NCBI GenBank assembly: GCA_907163375.1
Contig: CAJQUW010010268.1
Span: 2,501 to 66,500, forward strand
DNA: 64,000 bases
Direction of reading: 5' to 3'
Source: Prostheceraeus crozeri
Taxonomy: Eukaryota > Platyhelminthes > Polycladida > Euryleptidae
Shown: piece by piece, positions 27,290-42,917 of the stretch
How positions within the stretch are numbered: the first letter of the stretch is position 1
How the letters are laid out: each line of letters begins with the position of its first letter
The notes under the pieces: generated by a model
What the model was told of the DNA's origin: nothing
The model's database searches: none
Seen by the model: the letters and a program-made list of their open reading frames with translations, nothing else
Program-made: the position numbers and the translations under genes

Positions 27290-30200
27290 ACTACTGCACC
27301 GATTACCCAAAAAAGCCAAACGAATGCTCAGCACACCAGTCTACATCCACACTATCAGTTTCATTACCATAGCTATCGATGCCACTCCTCAACAACAATT
27401 CAAATCCACAAAATCAGTCCACATTTCAATACTCAAATCCAAAACGGCCAAAATATTCTGCGCTACTGCACCGATTACCCAAAAAAGCCAAATGTTAGCT
27501 CAGCACACCAGTGTACATCCACACTATCAGTTTCATTACCATAGCTGTCGATGCCACTCCTCCACAACAATTCAAATCCATAAAAAAACAGTCCACATTT
27601 CGATACTCAAATCCAAACAAGCCAAAACATTTTGCACTAGCGCACCGATTACCCAAAAAAAGCCAAACGTAAGCTCAGCACAGCAGTCTACATCCACACT
27701 ATCAGTTTCATTACCATGGCTATCGATGCCACTCCTCAACAACAATTCAAATACACAGAATCAGTCCACATTTCGATACTCAAATCCAAACAGGCCAAAA
27801 TATTCATCACTACTGCACCGATTACCCATAAAGCCAAACTTAGGCTGACAACACCAGTCTACATCCACACTATCAGTTTCACTACCATAGCTATTGATGC
27901 CATTCTTCCGAGACAATTCAAATCGACAAAATCAGTCCACATTTCGATACTCAAATCAAAAAAAGCCACAATATTCTGCGCTACTATACCGATTACCCAA
28001 GAAAGCCAAACGTAAGCTTAGCACACCAGTCTACATCCACACTATCAGTTTCATTACCATAGCTATCGATGGTACTCCTCCACAACAATTCAAATCCACA
28101 AAATCAGTCCACATTTCGATACTCAAATCCAAAAAAGCCAAAATATTCTGCGCTACTTCACCGATTACCCAAACAAGCCAAAATTAAGCTCAGCACACCA
28201 GTCTACATCCACACTATCAGTTTCATTACCATAGCTATCGATGCCACTCCTCCACAGCTATTTGAATCTACAAAGTCAGTCCACATTTCGATACTCAAAT
28301 CCAAAAAAGCCAAAATATTGTGCGCTACTTCACCGATTACCCAAAAAAGCCAATCATAAGCTCATAACACCAGTCTACATCCACACTATCAGTTTCATTA
28401 CCATGGCCATCGATGCCACTCCTCAACAACAATTCAAATCCACAAAATCAGTCCACATTTCGATACTCAAATAGAAAAATGCCAAAATATTCTGCACTAC
28501 TGCACCGATTACCCAAAAAAAACAAACATAGGCTCAGTACCACTCTCCATCCACACTATCAGTTTCACTACCATAGCTATCGATGCCACTCCTCCACAGC
28601 TATTCAAATCCACAAAATCAGTCCACATTTCCATACTCAAATCCAAAAAAGCGAAAATATTCTGCGCTACTGCACCGATTACCCAAAAAAGCCAAACTTC
28701 AGCTCACAACACCAGTCTATATCTACACTATCAGTTTCATTATCATAGATATCGATGCCACTCCTCCACAACAATTCAAATCCACAAAGTCAGTCCACAT
28801 TTCGATACTAAAATCCAAACAAACCAAAACATTCTGCACTAGTGCACCGATCCTCCAAAAAAGCGAAACGTAAGCTCAGCACACCAGTCTACATCCACAC
28901 TATCAGTTTCATTACCATAGCTATCGATGCCACTCCTCCACAACAATTCAAATCTACAAAATCAGTCCACATTTCGATACTCAAATCCAAAAAATTCTGC
29001 GCTACTTCACCGATCACCCAAAAAAGCCAAACCTAAGCTCACAACACCTGTCTACATCCACACTATCAGTTTCATTACCATAGTGATCGATGCCACTCCT
29101 CCACAACAATTCAAATCAACAAAATCAGTCCACATTTCGCTACTCAAATCCAAAAAAGCCAAAATATTCTGCGCTACTGCACCGATTACCCAAAAAAGCC
29201 AAACTTAAGCTCACAACACCAGTCTACATCCATACTATCAGTTTCATTACCATAGCTATCGATGCCACTCCTCCACAACAATTCAAATCCACAAAATCAG
29301 TCCACATTTCGATACTCAAATCCAAAAAAGCCAAAATATTCTGCGCTACTTCACCGATTACCCAAACAAGCCAAAATTAAGCTCAGCACACCAGTCTACA
29401 TCCACACTATCAGTTTCATTACCATAGCTATCGATGCCACTCCTCCACAGCTATTCAAATCCACAAAGTCAGTCCACATTTCGATACTCAAATCCAAACA
29501 AGCCAAAATATTCTGCACTACTGCACCGATTACCCATAAAGCCAATCATAAGCTCATAACACCAGTCTACATCCACACTATCAGTTTCATTACCATGGCC
29601 ATCGATGCCACTCCTCAACAACAATTCAAATCCACAAAATCAGTCCACATTTCGATACTCAAATCCAAACAAGCAAAAATATTCTGCACTACTGCACCGA
29701 TTACCCATAAAGCCAAACCTAAGCTCGGCACCATTCTACATCCACACTATCAGTTTCATTACCATAGCTATCGATGGCACTCCTCCACAACAATTCAAAT
29801 CCACAAAATCAGTCCGTATCTCGATACTCAAATCCAAAAAAGCAAAAATATTCTGCGCTACTTCACCGATTACCCATAAAAGCCAAACTTCAGCTCACAA
29901 CACCAGTCTACATCCACACTATCAGTTTCATTATCATAGATATCGATGCCACTCCTCCACAACAATTCAAATCCACAAAGTCAGTCCACATTTCGATACT
30001 CAAATCCAAACAAACCAAAACATTCTGCACTAGTGCACCGATTACCCAAAAAAGCCAAACGTAAGCTCAGCACACCAGTCTACATCCACACTATCAGTTT
30101 CATTACCATAGCTATCGATGCCACTCCTCCACAACAATTCAAATCTACAAAATCAGTCCACATTTCGATACTCAAATCCAACCAAGCCAAAATATTCTCC

Positions 30201-33200
30201 GCTACTTCACCGATCACCCAAAAAGCCAAACCTAAGCTCACAACACCTGTCTACATCCACACTATCAGTTTCATTACCTTAGCGATAGATGCCACTCCTT
30301 TACAACAATTCAAATCAACAAAATCAGTCCACATTTCGCTACTCAAATCCAAACAAGCCAAAATATTCTGTACTACTCTACCCATTACCAAAAAAGCCAA
30401 GCTTCAGCTCACAACACCAATCTACATCCACACTATCAGTTTCATTACCATAGCTATCGATGCCACTCCTCCACAACAATTCAAATCCACAAAATCAGTT
30501 CACATTTCGATACTCAAATCCAAACAAGCCAAAATATTCTGCACTACTGCACCGATTACCCAAAAATGCCAAACCTAAGCTCAGCTCACTAGTCTACGTC
30601 CACACTATCAGTTTCACTACCATAGCTATTGATGCCACTCTTCCGCGACAATTCAAATCCACAAAATCAGTCCACATTTCGATACTCAAATCCAAAAAAG
30701 CCAAAATATTCTGCGCTACTATACCGATTACCAAAGAAAGCCAAACGTAAGCTCAGCACACCAGTCTACATCCACACTATCAGTTTCATTACCACAGCTA
30801 TCGATGCCACTCCTCCACAACAATTCAAATCTACAAAGTCAGTCCACATTTCGATACTCAAATCCAAAAAAAGCCAAAATATTGTGCACTACTTCACCGA
30901 TTACCCAAAAAAGCAAACATAGGCTCAGTACCACTCTCCATCCACACTATCAGTTTCATTACCATAGCTATCGATGCCACTCCTCCACAACAATTCAAAT
31001 CCACAAAATCAGTCCACATTTCGATACTCAAATCCAAAAAAGCGAAAATATTCTGCGCTACTTCTTCGATTACCCATAAAAGCCAAACTTCAGCTCACAA
31101 CACCAGTCTATATCTACACTATCAGTTTCATTATCATAGATATCGATGCCACTCCTCCACAACAATTCAAATCCACAAAGTCAGTCCACATTTCGATACT
31201 AAAATCCAAACAAACCAAAACATTCTGCACTAGTGCACCGATCCTCCAAAAAAGCCAAACGTAAGCTCAGCACACCAGTCTACATCCACACTATCAGTTT
31301 CATTACCATAGCTATCGATGCCACTCCTCCACAACAATTCAAATCCACAAAATCAGTCCACATTTCGATACTCAAATCAAAAAAAGCCAAAATATTCTGC
31401 GCTACTGCACCGATTACCCAAAAAAGCCAAACCTAAGCTCACAACACCAGTCTCCATCCACACTATCAGTTTCACTACCATAGCTATCGATGCCACTCCT
31501 CCACAGCTATTCAAATCAACAAAATCAGTCCACATTTCCATACTCAAATCCAAAAAAGCCAAAATATTCTGCGCTACTGCACCGATTACCCAAAAAAGCC
31601 AAGCTTCAGCTCACAACACCAGTCTACATCCACACTATCAGTTTCATTACCATAGCTATCGATGCCACTCCTCCACAACAATTCAAATGCACAATATCAG
31701 TCCACATTTCGATACTCAAATCCAAAAAAGCCAAAATATTCTGTACTACTGTACCCATTACCAAAAAAAGCCAAGCTTCAGCTCACAACACCAGTCTACA
31801 TCCACACTATCAGTTTCATTACCATAGCTATCGATGCCACTCCTCCACAGCTATTCAAATCTACAAAGTCAGTCCACATTTCGATACTCAAATCCAAAAA
31901 AGCCAAAATATTCTGCGCTACTTCACCGATTACCCGAAAAAGCCAATCATAAGCTCATAACACCAGTCTAAATCCACACTATCAGTTTCATTACCATGGC
32001 CATCGATGCCACTCCTCCACAACAATTCAAATCCACAAAATCAGTCCACATTTCCATACTCAAATCCAAGAAAGCCAAAAAATTCTGCGCTACTATAGCG
32101 ACTACCCATAAAGCCAAACTTAATTTCACAACACCTGTCGATATCCACACTATCAGTTTCATTATCATAGCTATCGATGCCACTCCTCCACAACAATTCA
32201 AATCCACAAAGTCAGTCCACATTTAGATACTCAAATCCAAACAAGCCAAAATATTCTGCACTAGTGCACCGATTACTCAAAAAAGCCAAACTTAAGCTCA
32301 CAACACCAGTCTACATCCACACTATCAGTTTCATTACCATAGCTGTCGATGCCACTCCTCCACAACAATTCAAATCGACAAAATCAGTCCACATTTCGAT
32401 ACTCAAATCCAAAAAAGCCAAAACATTCCGCGCTACTTCACCGATTACTCATGAAAGCCAAACTCAAGCTCACAACACCAGTCTCCATCCACACTATCAG
32501 TTTCACTACCATAGCTATCGATGCCACTCCTCCACAGCTATTCAAATCCACAAAATCAGTCCACATTTCCATACTCAAATCCAAAACAGCCAAAATATTC
32601 TGCGCTACTTCACAGATTACCCAAACAAGCCAAACTTCAGCTCAGCACACCAGTCTACATCCACACTATCAGTTTCATTACCATAGCTATCGATGCCACT
32701 CCTCCACAGCTATTCAAATCCACAAAGTCAGTCAACATTTCGATAGTCAATTCCAAAAAATTCTGCGCTACTTCACCGATCACCCAAAAAAGCCAAACTT
32801 AAGCTCGGCACACCAGTCTACATCCACACTATCAGTTTCATTACCATAGCTATCGATGCCACTCCTCAACAGCTATTCAAATCCACAAAATCAGTCCACA
32901 TTTCGATAGTCAAATCCAAAAAAGCCAAAATATTCTGCGCTACTGCACCGATTACCCAAAAAAGCCAAACTTAAGCTCACAACACCAGTCTACATCCACA
33001 CTATCAGTTTCATTGCCAAAGCTATCGATGCCACTCCTCCACAGCTATTCAAATCCACAAAATCAGTCCACATTTCGATACTCAAATCAAAAAAAGCCAA
33101 AATATTCTGCGGTACTCCACCGATTACCCATAAAAGCCAAACTTCAGCTCACAACACTAGTCTACATCGACACTATCAGTTTCATTACCATAGCTATCGA

Positions 33201-33250
33201 TGCCACTCCTCCACAACAATTCAAATGCACAAAGTCAGTCCACATTTCGA

Positions 33251-33475
33251 TACTGAAATCAAAAAAAGCCAAAATATTCTGCACTACTGCACCGATTACC
33301 CAAAAAAGCCGAACGTAAGTTCAACACGCCAGTCTACATCCACACTATCAGTTTACTTACCATAGCTATCGATGTCACTCCTCCACAACAATGCGAATCC
33401 ACAAAGTCAGTCCACATTTCGATACTCAAATCCAAAAAAGCCAAAATATTCTGTGCTACTTCACTGATTACCCAA
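33251..33475 (+). repeat. interior twin of the left-edge monomers
   Basis: It shares the private changes of the left array edge (AGTTTACTTACC, CAATGCGAATCC, GTAAGTTCAACAC) and differs at only a few positions (GCCGAACG for GCCAAACG, CACGCC for CACACC, AAAAAAAGCC for AAAAAAAACA). Confidence 0.8.
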
Positions 33476-34389
33476 AAAAGCCAATCATGAGCTCATAACA
33501 CCAGTCTACATCCACACTATCAGTTTCATTACCATGGCCATCGATGCCACTCCTCAACAACAATTCAAATCCACAAAATCAGTCCATATTTCGATACTCA
33601 AATCCAAACAAGCCAAAATATTCTGCACTACTGCACCGATTACCCATAAAGCCAAACATAGGCTCAGCACCATTCTACATCCACACTATCAGTTTCATTA
33701 CCATAGCTATCGATGGCACTCCTCCACAACAATTCAAATCCACAAAATCAGTCCGTATCTCGATACTCAAATCCAAGAAAGCCAAAATATTCTGCGCTAC
33801 TGTACCCATTACCAAAAAAAGCCAAGCTTCAGCTCACAACACCAGTCTACATCCACACTATCAGTTTCATTACCATAGATATCGATGCCACTCCTCCACA
33901 ACAATTCAAATCCACAAAGTCAGTCCACATTTCGATACTCAAATCCAAAAAAGCCAAAATATTCTGCGCTACTTCACCGATTACCAAAACAAGCCAAAAC
34001 TAAGCTCAGCATACCAGTCTACATCCACACTATCAGTTTCATTACCATAGCTATCGATGCCACTCCTCCACAGCTATTCAAATCCACAAAGTCAGTCCAC
34101 ATTTCGATACTCAAATCCAAAAAAGCCAAAATATTCTGCGCTACTTCAGCGATTACCCATAAAAGCCAATCATAAGCTCATAACACCAGTCTACATCCAC
34201 ACTATCAGTTTCATTACCATGGCCATCGATGCCACTCCTCAACAACAATTCAAATCCACAAAATCAGTCCACATTTCCATACTCAAATCCAAGAAAGCCA
34301 AAAAATTGTGCGCTACTATAGCGACTACCCATAAAGCCAAACTTAATTTCACAACACCTGTCGATATCCACACTATCAGTTTCATTACC

Positions 34390-37130
34390 ATAGCTGTCGA
34401 TGCCACTCCTCCACAACAATTCAAATCGACAAAATCAGTCCACATTTCGATACTCAAATCCAAAAAAGCCAAAACATTCTGCACTACTTCACCGATTACC
34501 CAAAAAAGCCAAACTTAAGCTGACAACACTAGTCTACATCCACACTATCAGTTTCATTACCATAGCTATCGATGCCACTCCTCCACAGCAATTCAAATCC
34601 ACAAAATCAGTCCACATTTCGATACTCAAATCCAAAAAAGCCAAAATATTCCGCGCTACTTCACCGATTACTCATAAAAGCCAAACTTAAGCTCACAACA
34701 CCAGTCTACATCCACACTATCAGTTTCATTACTATAGCTATCGATGCCACTCCTCCACAGCAATTCAAGTCCACAAAATCAGTCCACATTTCCATACTCA
34801 AATCCAAAACAGCCAAAATATTCTGCGCTACTTCACAGATTACCCAAACAAGCCAAACTTCAGCTCAGCACACCAGTCTACATCCACACTATCAGTTTCA
34901 TTACCATAGCTATCGATGCCACTCCTCCACAGCTATTCAAATCCACAAAGTCAGTCAACATTTCGATAGTCAATTCCAAGAAATTCTGCGCTACTTCACC
35001 GATCACCCAAAAAAGCCAAACTTAAGCTCAGCACACCAGTCTACATCCACACTATCAGTTTCATTACCATGGCTATCGATGCCATTCCTCAACAGCTATT
35101 CAAATCCACAAAGTCAGTCCACATTTCGATAGTCAAATGCAAAAAAGCCAAAATATTCCGCACTGCAGCACCGATTACCCAAAAAATCCAAACTTACAAA
35201 CTTAAGCTCAATACACCAGTCTACATCCACACTATCAGTTTCATTACCATAGCTATCGATGGCACTCCTCCACAACAATTCAAATCCACAAAATCAGTCC
35301 GTATCTCGATACTCAAATCCAAAAAAGCAAAAATATTGTGCGCTACTTCACCGATTACCCATAAAAGCCAAATTTCAGCTCACAACACCAGTCTATATCT
35401 ACACTATCAGTTTCATTATCACAGATATCGATGCCACTCCTCCACAACAATTCAAATCCACAAAGTCAGTCCACATTTCGATACTCAAATCCAAAAAAGC
35501 CAAAATATTCTGCGCTACTTCACCGATTACCCAAACAAGCCAAAATTAAGCTCAGCACACCAGTCTACATCCACACTATCAGTTTCATTACCATAGCTAT
35601 CGATGCCACTCCTCCACAGCTATTCAAATCCACAAAGTCAGTCCACATTTCGATACTCAAATCCAAAAAAGCCAAAATATTCTGCGCTACTTCACCGATT
35701 ACCCAAAAAAGCCAATCATAAGCTCATAACACCAGTCTACATCCACACTATCAGTTTCATTACCATGGCCATCGATGCCACTCCTCAACAACAATTCAAA
35801 TCCACAAAATCAGTCCACATTTCCATACTCAAATCCAAGAAAGCCAAAAAGTTCTGCGCTACTATAGCGACTACCCATAAAGCCAAACTTAATTTCACAA
35901 CACCTGTCGATATCCACACTATCAGTTTCATTATCATAGCTGTCGATGCCACTCCTCCACAGCTATTCAAATCCACAAAATCAGTCCACATTTAGATACT
36001 CAAATCCAAAAAAGCCAAAAAGTTCTGCGCTACTATAGCGACTACCCATAAAGCCAAACTTAATTTCACAACACCTGTCGATATCCACACTATCAGTTTC
36101 ATTATCATAGCTATCGATGCCACTCCTCCACAACAATTCAAATCCACAAAGTCAGTCCACATTTAGATACTCAAATCCAAACAAGCCAAAATATTCTGCA
36201 CTAGTGCACCGATTACTCAAAAAAGCCAAACTTAGGCTCACAACACCAGTCTACATCCACACTATCAGTTTCATCACCATAGCTGTCGATGCCACTCCTC
36301 CACAACAATTCAAATCGACAAAATCAGTCCACATTTCGATACTCAAATCCAAAAAAGCCAAAACATTCTGCACTACTTCACCGATTACCCAAAAAAGCCA
36401 AACTTAAGCTGACAACACTAGTCTACATCCACACTATCAGTTTCATTACCATAGCTATCGATGCCACTCCTCCACAGCAATTCAAATCCACAAAATCAGT
36501 CCACATTTCGATACTCAAATCCAAAAAAGCCAAAATATTCCGCGCTACTTCACCGATTACTCATAAAAGCCAAACTTAAGCTCACAACACCAGTCTACAT
36601 CCACACTATCAGTTTCATTACTATAGCTATCGATGCCACTCCTCCACAACAATTCAAATCCACAAAATCAGTCCACATTTCGATACTCAAATCCAAAACA
36701 GCCAAAATATTCTGCGCTACTTCACAGATTACCCAAACAAGCCAAACTTCAGCTCCGCACACCAGTCTACATCCACACTATCAGTTTCATTACCATAGCT
36801 ATCGATGCCACTCCTCCACAGCTATTCAAATCCACAAAGTCAGTCAACATTTCGATAGTCAATTCCAAGAAATTCTGCGCTACTTCACCGATCACCCAAA
36901 AAAGCCAAACTTAAGCTCAGCACACCAGTCTACATCCACACTATCAGTTTCATTATCATAGCTATCGATGCCACTCCTCAACAGCTATTCAAATCCACAA
37001 AGTCAGTCCACATTTCGATAGTCAAATGCAAAAAAGCCAAAATATTCCGCACTGCAGCACCGATTACCCAACAAATCCAAACTTACAAACTTAAGCTCAA
37101 TACACCAGTCTACATCCACACTATCAGTTT
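34390..37130 (+). repeat. satellite duplication D, offset 1889 bp (11 monomers)
   Basis: About 34390-35240 and 36279-37130 share five monomers in order, including the AATTCAAATCGAC, CACAGCAATTC, CAGATTACCCAAACAAG and 163-bp TCAATTCCAAGAAATTC monomers and the 8-bp-insertion variant CTTACAAACTTAAGC. The copies separate at the end, where one reads TTACCATAG and the other TTGCCAAAG. Confidence 0.7.
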
Positions 37131-37132
37131 CA

Positions 37133-38221
37133 TTGCCAAAGCTATCGATGCCACTCCTCCACAGCTATTCAAATCCACAAAATCAGTCCACATTTCGATA
37201 CTCAAATCAAAAAAAGCCAAAATATTCTGCGGTACTCCACGATTACCCGTAAAAGCCAAACTTCAGCTCACAACACTAGTCTACATCGACACTATCAGTT
37301 TCATTACCATAGCTATCGATGCCACTCCTCCACAACAATTCAAATCCACAAAGTCAGTCCACATTTCGATACTCAAATCCAAAAAAGCCAAAATATTCTG
37401 CGCTACTTCACCGATTACCCAAAAAAGCCAATCATAAGCTCATAACACCAGTCTACATCCACACTATCAGCTTCATTACCATAGCGATCGATGCCACTCC
37501 TCCACAACAATTCAAGTCCACAAAATCAGTCCACATTTCGATAGTCAATTCCAAGAAATTCTGCGCTACTTCACCGATCACCCAAAAAAGCCAAACTTAA
37601 GCTCAGCACACCAGTCTACATCCACACTATCAGTTTCATTACCATAGATATCGATGGCACTCCTCCAAAACAATTCAAATCCACAAAATCAGTCCGTATC
37701 TCGATACTCAAATCCAAAAAAGCCAAAAAGTTCTGCGCTACTGCACCGATTACCCATAAAAGCCAAACTTCAGCTCACAACACCAGTCTATATCTACACT
37801 ATCAGTTTCGGTATCATAGATATCGATGCCACTCCTCCACAACAATTCAAATCCACAAAGTCAGTCCACATTTCGATACTCAAATCCAAACAAACGAAAA
37901 CATTCTGCACTAGTGCACCGATTACCCAAAAAAGCCAAACGTAAGCTCAGCACACCAGTCTACATCCACACTATCAGTTTCATTACCATAGCTATCGATG
38001 CCACTCCTCCACAACAATTCAAATCTACAAAATCAGTCCACATTTCGATACTCAAATCCAAAAAAGCCAAAACATTCTGCACTACAGCACTGATTACCCA
38101 AAAATGACAAACTTCAGCTCAGCACACCAGTCTACATCCACACTATCAGTTTCATTACCATAGCTATCGATGCCACTCCTCCACAACAATTCAAATCCAC
38201 AAAATCAGTCCACATTTCGAT
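37133..38221 (+). repeat. satellite duplication E, first copy (offset ~4119 bp)
   Basis: The monomer series beginning TTGCCAAAGC matches 41251-42340 in order. It includes the ACTAGTCTACATCGAC, AGTTTCGGTATCATAG and CACTACAGCACTG variants. One single-base deletion (CTCCACGATT for CTCCACCGATT) shifts the offset from 4118 to 4119. Confidence 0.7.
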
Positions 38222-39137
38222 ACCCAAATCCAAACAAGCCATAACATTCTGCACTACTGCACCGATTACCCAAAAAAAACAAACGTAAGCTCAGCACACC
38301 AGTCTACATCCACACTATCAGTTTCATTACCATAGCTATCGATGGCACTCCTCCACAACAATTCAAATCCACAAAATCAGTCCACATTTCGATACTCAAA
38401 TCCAAAAAAGCCAAAATATTCTGCGCTACTATACCGATTACCCAAGAAAGCCAAACGTAAGCTCAGCACACAACACCAGTCTACATCCACACTATCAGTT
38501 TCATTACCATAGCTATCGATGCCACTCCTCCACAACAATTCAAATCCACAAAATCAGTCCACATTTCGATACTCAAATCCAAACAAGCCAAAATATTATG
38601 CACTAGTGCACCGATTACCCATAAAGCCAAACTTAGGCTCACAACACCAGTCTACATCCACACTATCAGTTTCACTACCATAGCTATTGATGCCACTCTT
38701 TCGCGACAATTCAAATCTACAAAATCAGTCCACATTTCGATGCTCAAATCCAAAAAAGCCAAAATATTCTGCGCTACTATACCGATTACCCAAGAAAGCC
38801 AAACGTAAGCTCAGCACACCAGTCTACATCCACACTATCAGTTTCATTACCATAGCTATCGATTCCACTCCTCCACAACAATTCAAATCCACAAAATCAG
38901 TCCACATTTCGATACTCAAATCCAAACAAGCCAAAATATTATGCACTAGTGCAGCGATTACTCAAAAAGCCAAACTTAAGCTCACAACGCCAGTTTACAT
39001 CCACACTATCAGTTTCATTACCACAGCTATCGATGCCACTCCTCCACAACAATTCAAATCTACAAAGTCAGTCCACATTTCGATACTGAAATCCAAAAAA
39101 AGCCAAAATATTCTGCACTACTTCACCGATTACCCAA

Positions 39138-41491
39138 AAAAAACAAACATAAGCTCAGTACCACTCTCCATCCACACTATCAGTTTCATTACCATAGCTA
39201 TCGATGCCACTCCTCCACAACAATTCAAATCCACAAAATCAGTCCACATTTCGATACTCAAATCCAAAAAAGCGAAAATATTCTGCGCTACTTCACCGAT
39301 TACCCATAAAAGACAAAACTTCAGCTCACAACACCAGTCTATATCTACACTATCAGTTTCATTATCATAGATATCGATGCCACTCCTCCACAACAATTCA
39401 AATCCACAAAGTCAGTCCACTTTTCCATACTCAAATCCAAACAAACCAAAACATTCTGCACTAGTTCACCGATCCTCCAAAAAAGCCAAACTTAAGCTCA
39501 CAACACCAGTTTACATCCACACTATCAGTTTCATTACCATAGCTATCGATGCCACTCCTCCACAACAATTCAAATCTACAAAATCAGTCCACATTTCGAT
39601 ACTCAAATCCAAAAAATTCTGCGCTACTTCACCGATCACCCAAAAAAGCCAAACCTAAGCTCACAACACCTGTCTACATCCACACTATCAGTTTCATTAC
39701 CATAGTGATCGATGCCACTCCTCCACAACAATTCAAATCAACAAAATCAGTCCACATTTCGCTACTCAAATCCATGAAAGCCAAAATATTCTGTACTACT
39801 GTACCCATTACCAAAAAAAGCCAAGCTTCAGCTCACAACACCAGTCTACATCCACACTATCAGTTTCATTACCATAGCTATCGATGCCACTCCTCCACAA
39901 CAATTCAAATGCACAAAATCAGTCCACATTTCGATACTCAAATCCAAAAAAGCCAAAATATTCTGCGCTACTTCACCGATTACCCAAACAAGCCAAAATT
40001 AAGCTCAGCACACCAGTCTACATCCACACTATCAGTTTCATTACCATAGCTATCGATGCCACTCCTCCACAGCTATTCAAATCCGCAAAGTCAGTCCACA
40101 TTTCGATACTCAAATCCAAAAAAGCCAAAATATTCTGCGCTACTCCACCGATTACCCAAAAAAGCCAATCATAAGCTCATAACACCAGTCTACATCCACA
40201 CTATCAGTTTCATTACCATGGCCATCGATGCCACTCCTCAACAACAATTCAAATCCACAATATCAGTCCACATTTCCATACTCAAATCCAAGAAAGCCAA
40301 AAAATTCTGCGCTACTATAGCGACTACCCATAAAGCCAAAATTAATTTCACAACACCTGTCGATATCCACACTATCAGTTTCATTATCATAGCTATCGAT
40401 GCCACTCCTCCACAACAATTCAAATCCACAAAGTCAGTCCACATTTAGATACTCAAATCCAAACAAGCCAAAATATTCTGCACTAGTGCACCGATTACTC
40501 AAAAAAGCCAAACTTAAGCTCACAACACCAGTCTACATCCACACTATCAGTTTCATTACCATAGCTGTCGATGCCACTCCTCCACAACAATTCAAATCGA
40601 CAAAATCAGTCCACATTTCGATACTCAAATCAAAAAAGCCAAAACATTCTACACTACTTCACCGATTACCCAAAAAAGCCAAACTTAAGCTCACAACACC
40701 AGTCTACATCCACACTATCAGTTTCATTACCATAGCTATCGATGCCACTCCTCCACAGCAATTCAAATCCACAAAATCAGTCCACATTTCGATACTCAAA
40801 TCCAAAAAAGCCAAAATATTCCGCGCTACTTCACCGATTACTCATAAAAGCCAAACTTAAGCTCACAACACCAGTCTACATCCACACTATCAGTTTCATT
40901 ACTATAGCTATCGATGCCACTCCTCCACAACAATTCAAGTCCACAAAATCAGTCCACTTTTCCTTACTCAAATCCAAAACAGCCAAAATATTCTGCGCTA
41001 CTTCACAGATTACGTAAACAAGCCAAACTTCAGCTCAGCACACCAGTCTACATCCACACTATCAGTTTCGTTATCATAGCTATCGATGCCACTCCTCAAC
41101 AGCTATTCAAATCCACAAAGTCAGTCCACATTTCGATAGTCAAATGCAAAAAAGCCAAAATATTCCGCACTGCAGCAACGATTACCCAAAAAATCCAAAC
41201 TTACAAACTTAAGCTCAATACACCAGTCTACAGCCACACTATCAGTTTCATTGCCAAAGCTATCGATGCCACTCCTCCACAGCTATTCAAATCCACAAAA
41301 TCAGTCCACATTTCGATACTCAAATCAAAAAAAGCCAAAATATTCTGCGGTACTCCACCGATTACCCGTAAAAGCCAAACTTCAGCTCACAACACTAGTC
41401 TACATCGACACTATCAGTTTCATTACCATAGCTATCGATGCCACTCCTCCACAACAATTCAAATCCACAAAGTCAGTCCACATTTCGATAC
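39138..41491 (+). repeat. higher-order satellite unit B1, ~2.35 kb copy
   Basis: Read line by line against 42918-45271 (offset 3780 bp), I find three single-base differences: near 40261 (T/A), 40679 (G/C) and 41015 (T/C). Just upstream the copies differ by one A in a run, and downstream they diverge abruptly at about 41491/45271. The copy spans about 14 monomers, including 163-bp variants and the 8-bp-insertion variant. Confidence 0.85.
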
Positions 41492-42340
41492 TCAAATCCA
41501 AAAAAGCCAAAATATTCTGCGCTACTTCACCGATTACCCAAAAAAGCCAATCATAAGCTCATAACACCAGTCTACATCCACACTATCAGTTTCATTACCA
41601 TAGCGATCGATGCCACTCCTCCACAACAATTCAAGTCCAGAAAATCAGTCCACATTTCGATAGTCAATTCCAAGAAATTCTGCGCTACTTCACCGATCAC
41701 CCAAAAAAGCCAAACTTAAGCTCAGCACACCAGTCTACATCCACACTATCAGTTTCATTACCATAGCTATCGATGGCACTCCTCCACAACAATTCAAATC
41801 CACAAAATCAGTCCGTATCTCGATACTCAAATCCAAAAAAGCCAAAAAGTTCTGCGCTACTTCACCGATTACCCATAAAAGCCAAACTTCTGCTCACAAC
41901 AACAGTCTATATCTACACTATCAGTTTCGGTATCATAGATATCGATGCCACTCCTCCACAACAATTCAAATCCACAAAGTCAGTCCACATTTCGATACTC
42001 AAATCCAAACAAACGAAAACATTCTGCACTAGTGCACCGATTACCCAAAAAAGCCAAACGTAAGCTCAGCACACCAGTCTACATCCACACTATCAGTTTC
42101 ATTACCATAGCTATCGATGCCACTCCTCCACAACAATTCAAATCTACAAAATCAGTCCACATTTCGATACTCAAATCCAAAAAAGCCAAAACATTCTGCA
42201 CTACAGCACTGATTACCCAAAAATGACAAACTTCAGCTCAGCACACCAGTCTACATCCACACTATCAGTTTCATTACCATAGCTATCGATGCCACTCCTC
42301 CACAACAATTCAAATCCACAAAATCAGTCCACATTTCGAT
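41251..42340 (+). repeat. satellite duplication E, second copy
   Basis: Second copy of the series at 37133-38221. Its first 240 bases also lie inside unit B1, so one stretch of monomers has taken part in two separate duplications. Confidence 0.7.
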
Positions 42341-42917
42341 ACTCAAATCCAAACAAGCCAAAATATTCTGCACTACTGCACCGATTACCCATAAAGCCAA
42401 ACTTAGGCTCACAACACCAGTCTACATCCTCACTATCAGTTTCACTACCATAGCTATTGATGCCACTCTTCCGCGACAATTCAAATCCACAAAATCAGTC
42501 CACATTTCGATACTCAAATCCAAAAAAGCCAAAATATTCTGCGCTACTATACCGATTACCCAAGAAAGCCAAACGTAAGCTCAGCACACAACACCAGTCT
42601 ACATCCTCACTATCAGTTTCACTACCATAGCTATCGATGCCACTCCTCCACAGCTATTCAAATCCACAAAATCAGTCCACATTTCGATACTCAAATCCAA
42701 AAAAGCCAAAATATTCTGCGCTACTATACCGATTACCCAAGAAAGCCAAACGTAAGCTCAGCACACAACACCAGTCTACATCCACACTATCAGTTTCACT
42801 ACCATAGCTATTGATGCCACTCCTCCACAACAATTCAAATCTACAAAGTCAGTCCACATTTCGATACTCAAATCCAAAAAAAGCCAAAATATTCTGCACT
42901 ACTTCACCGATTACCCA

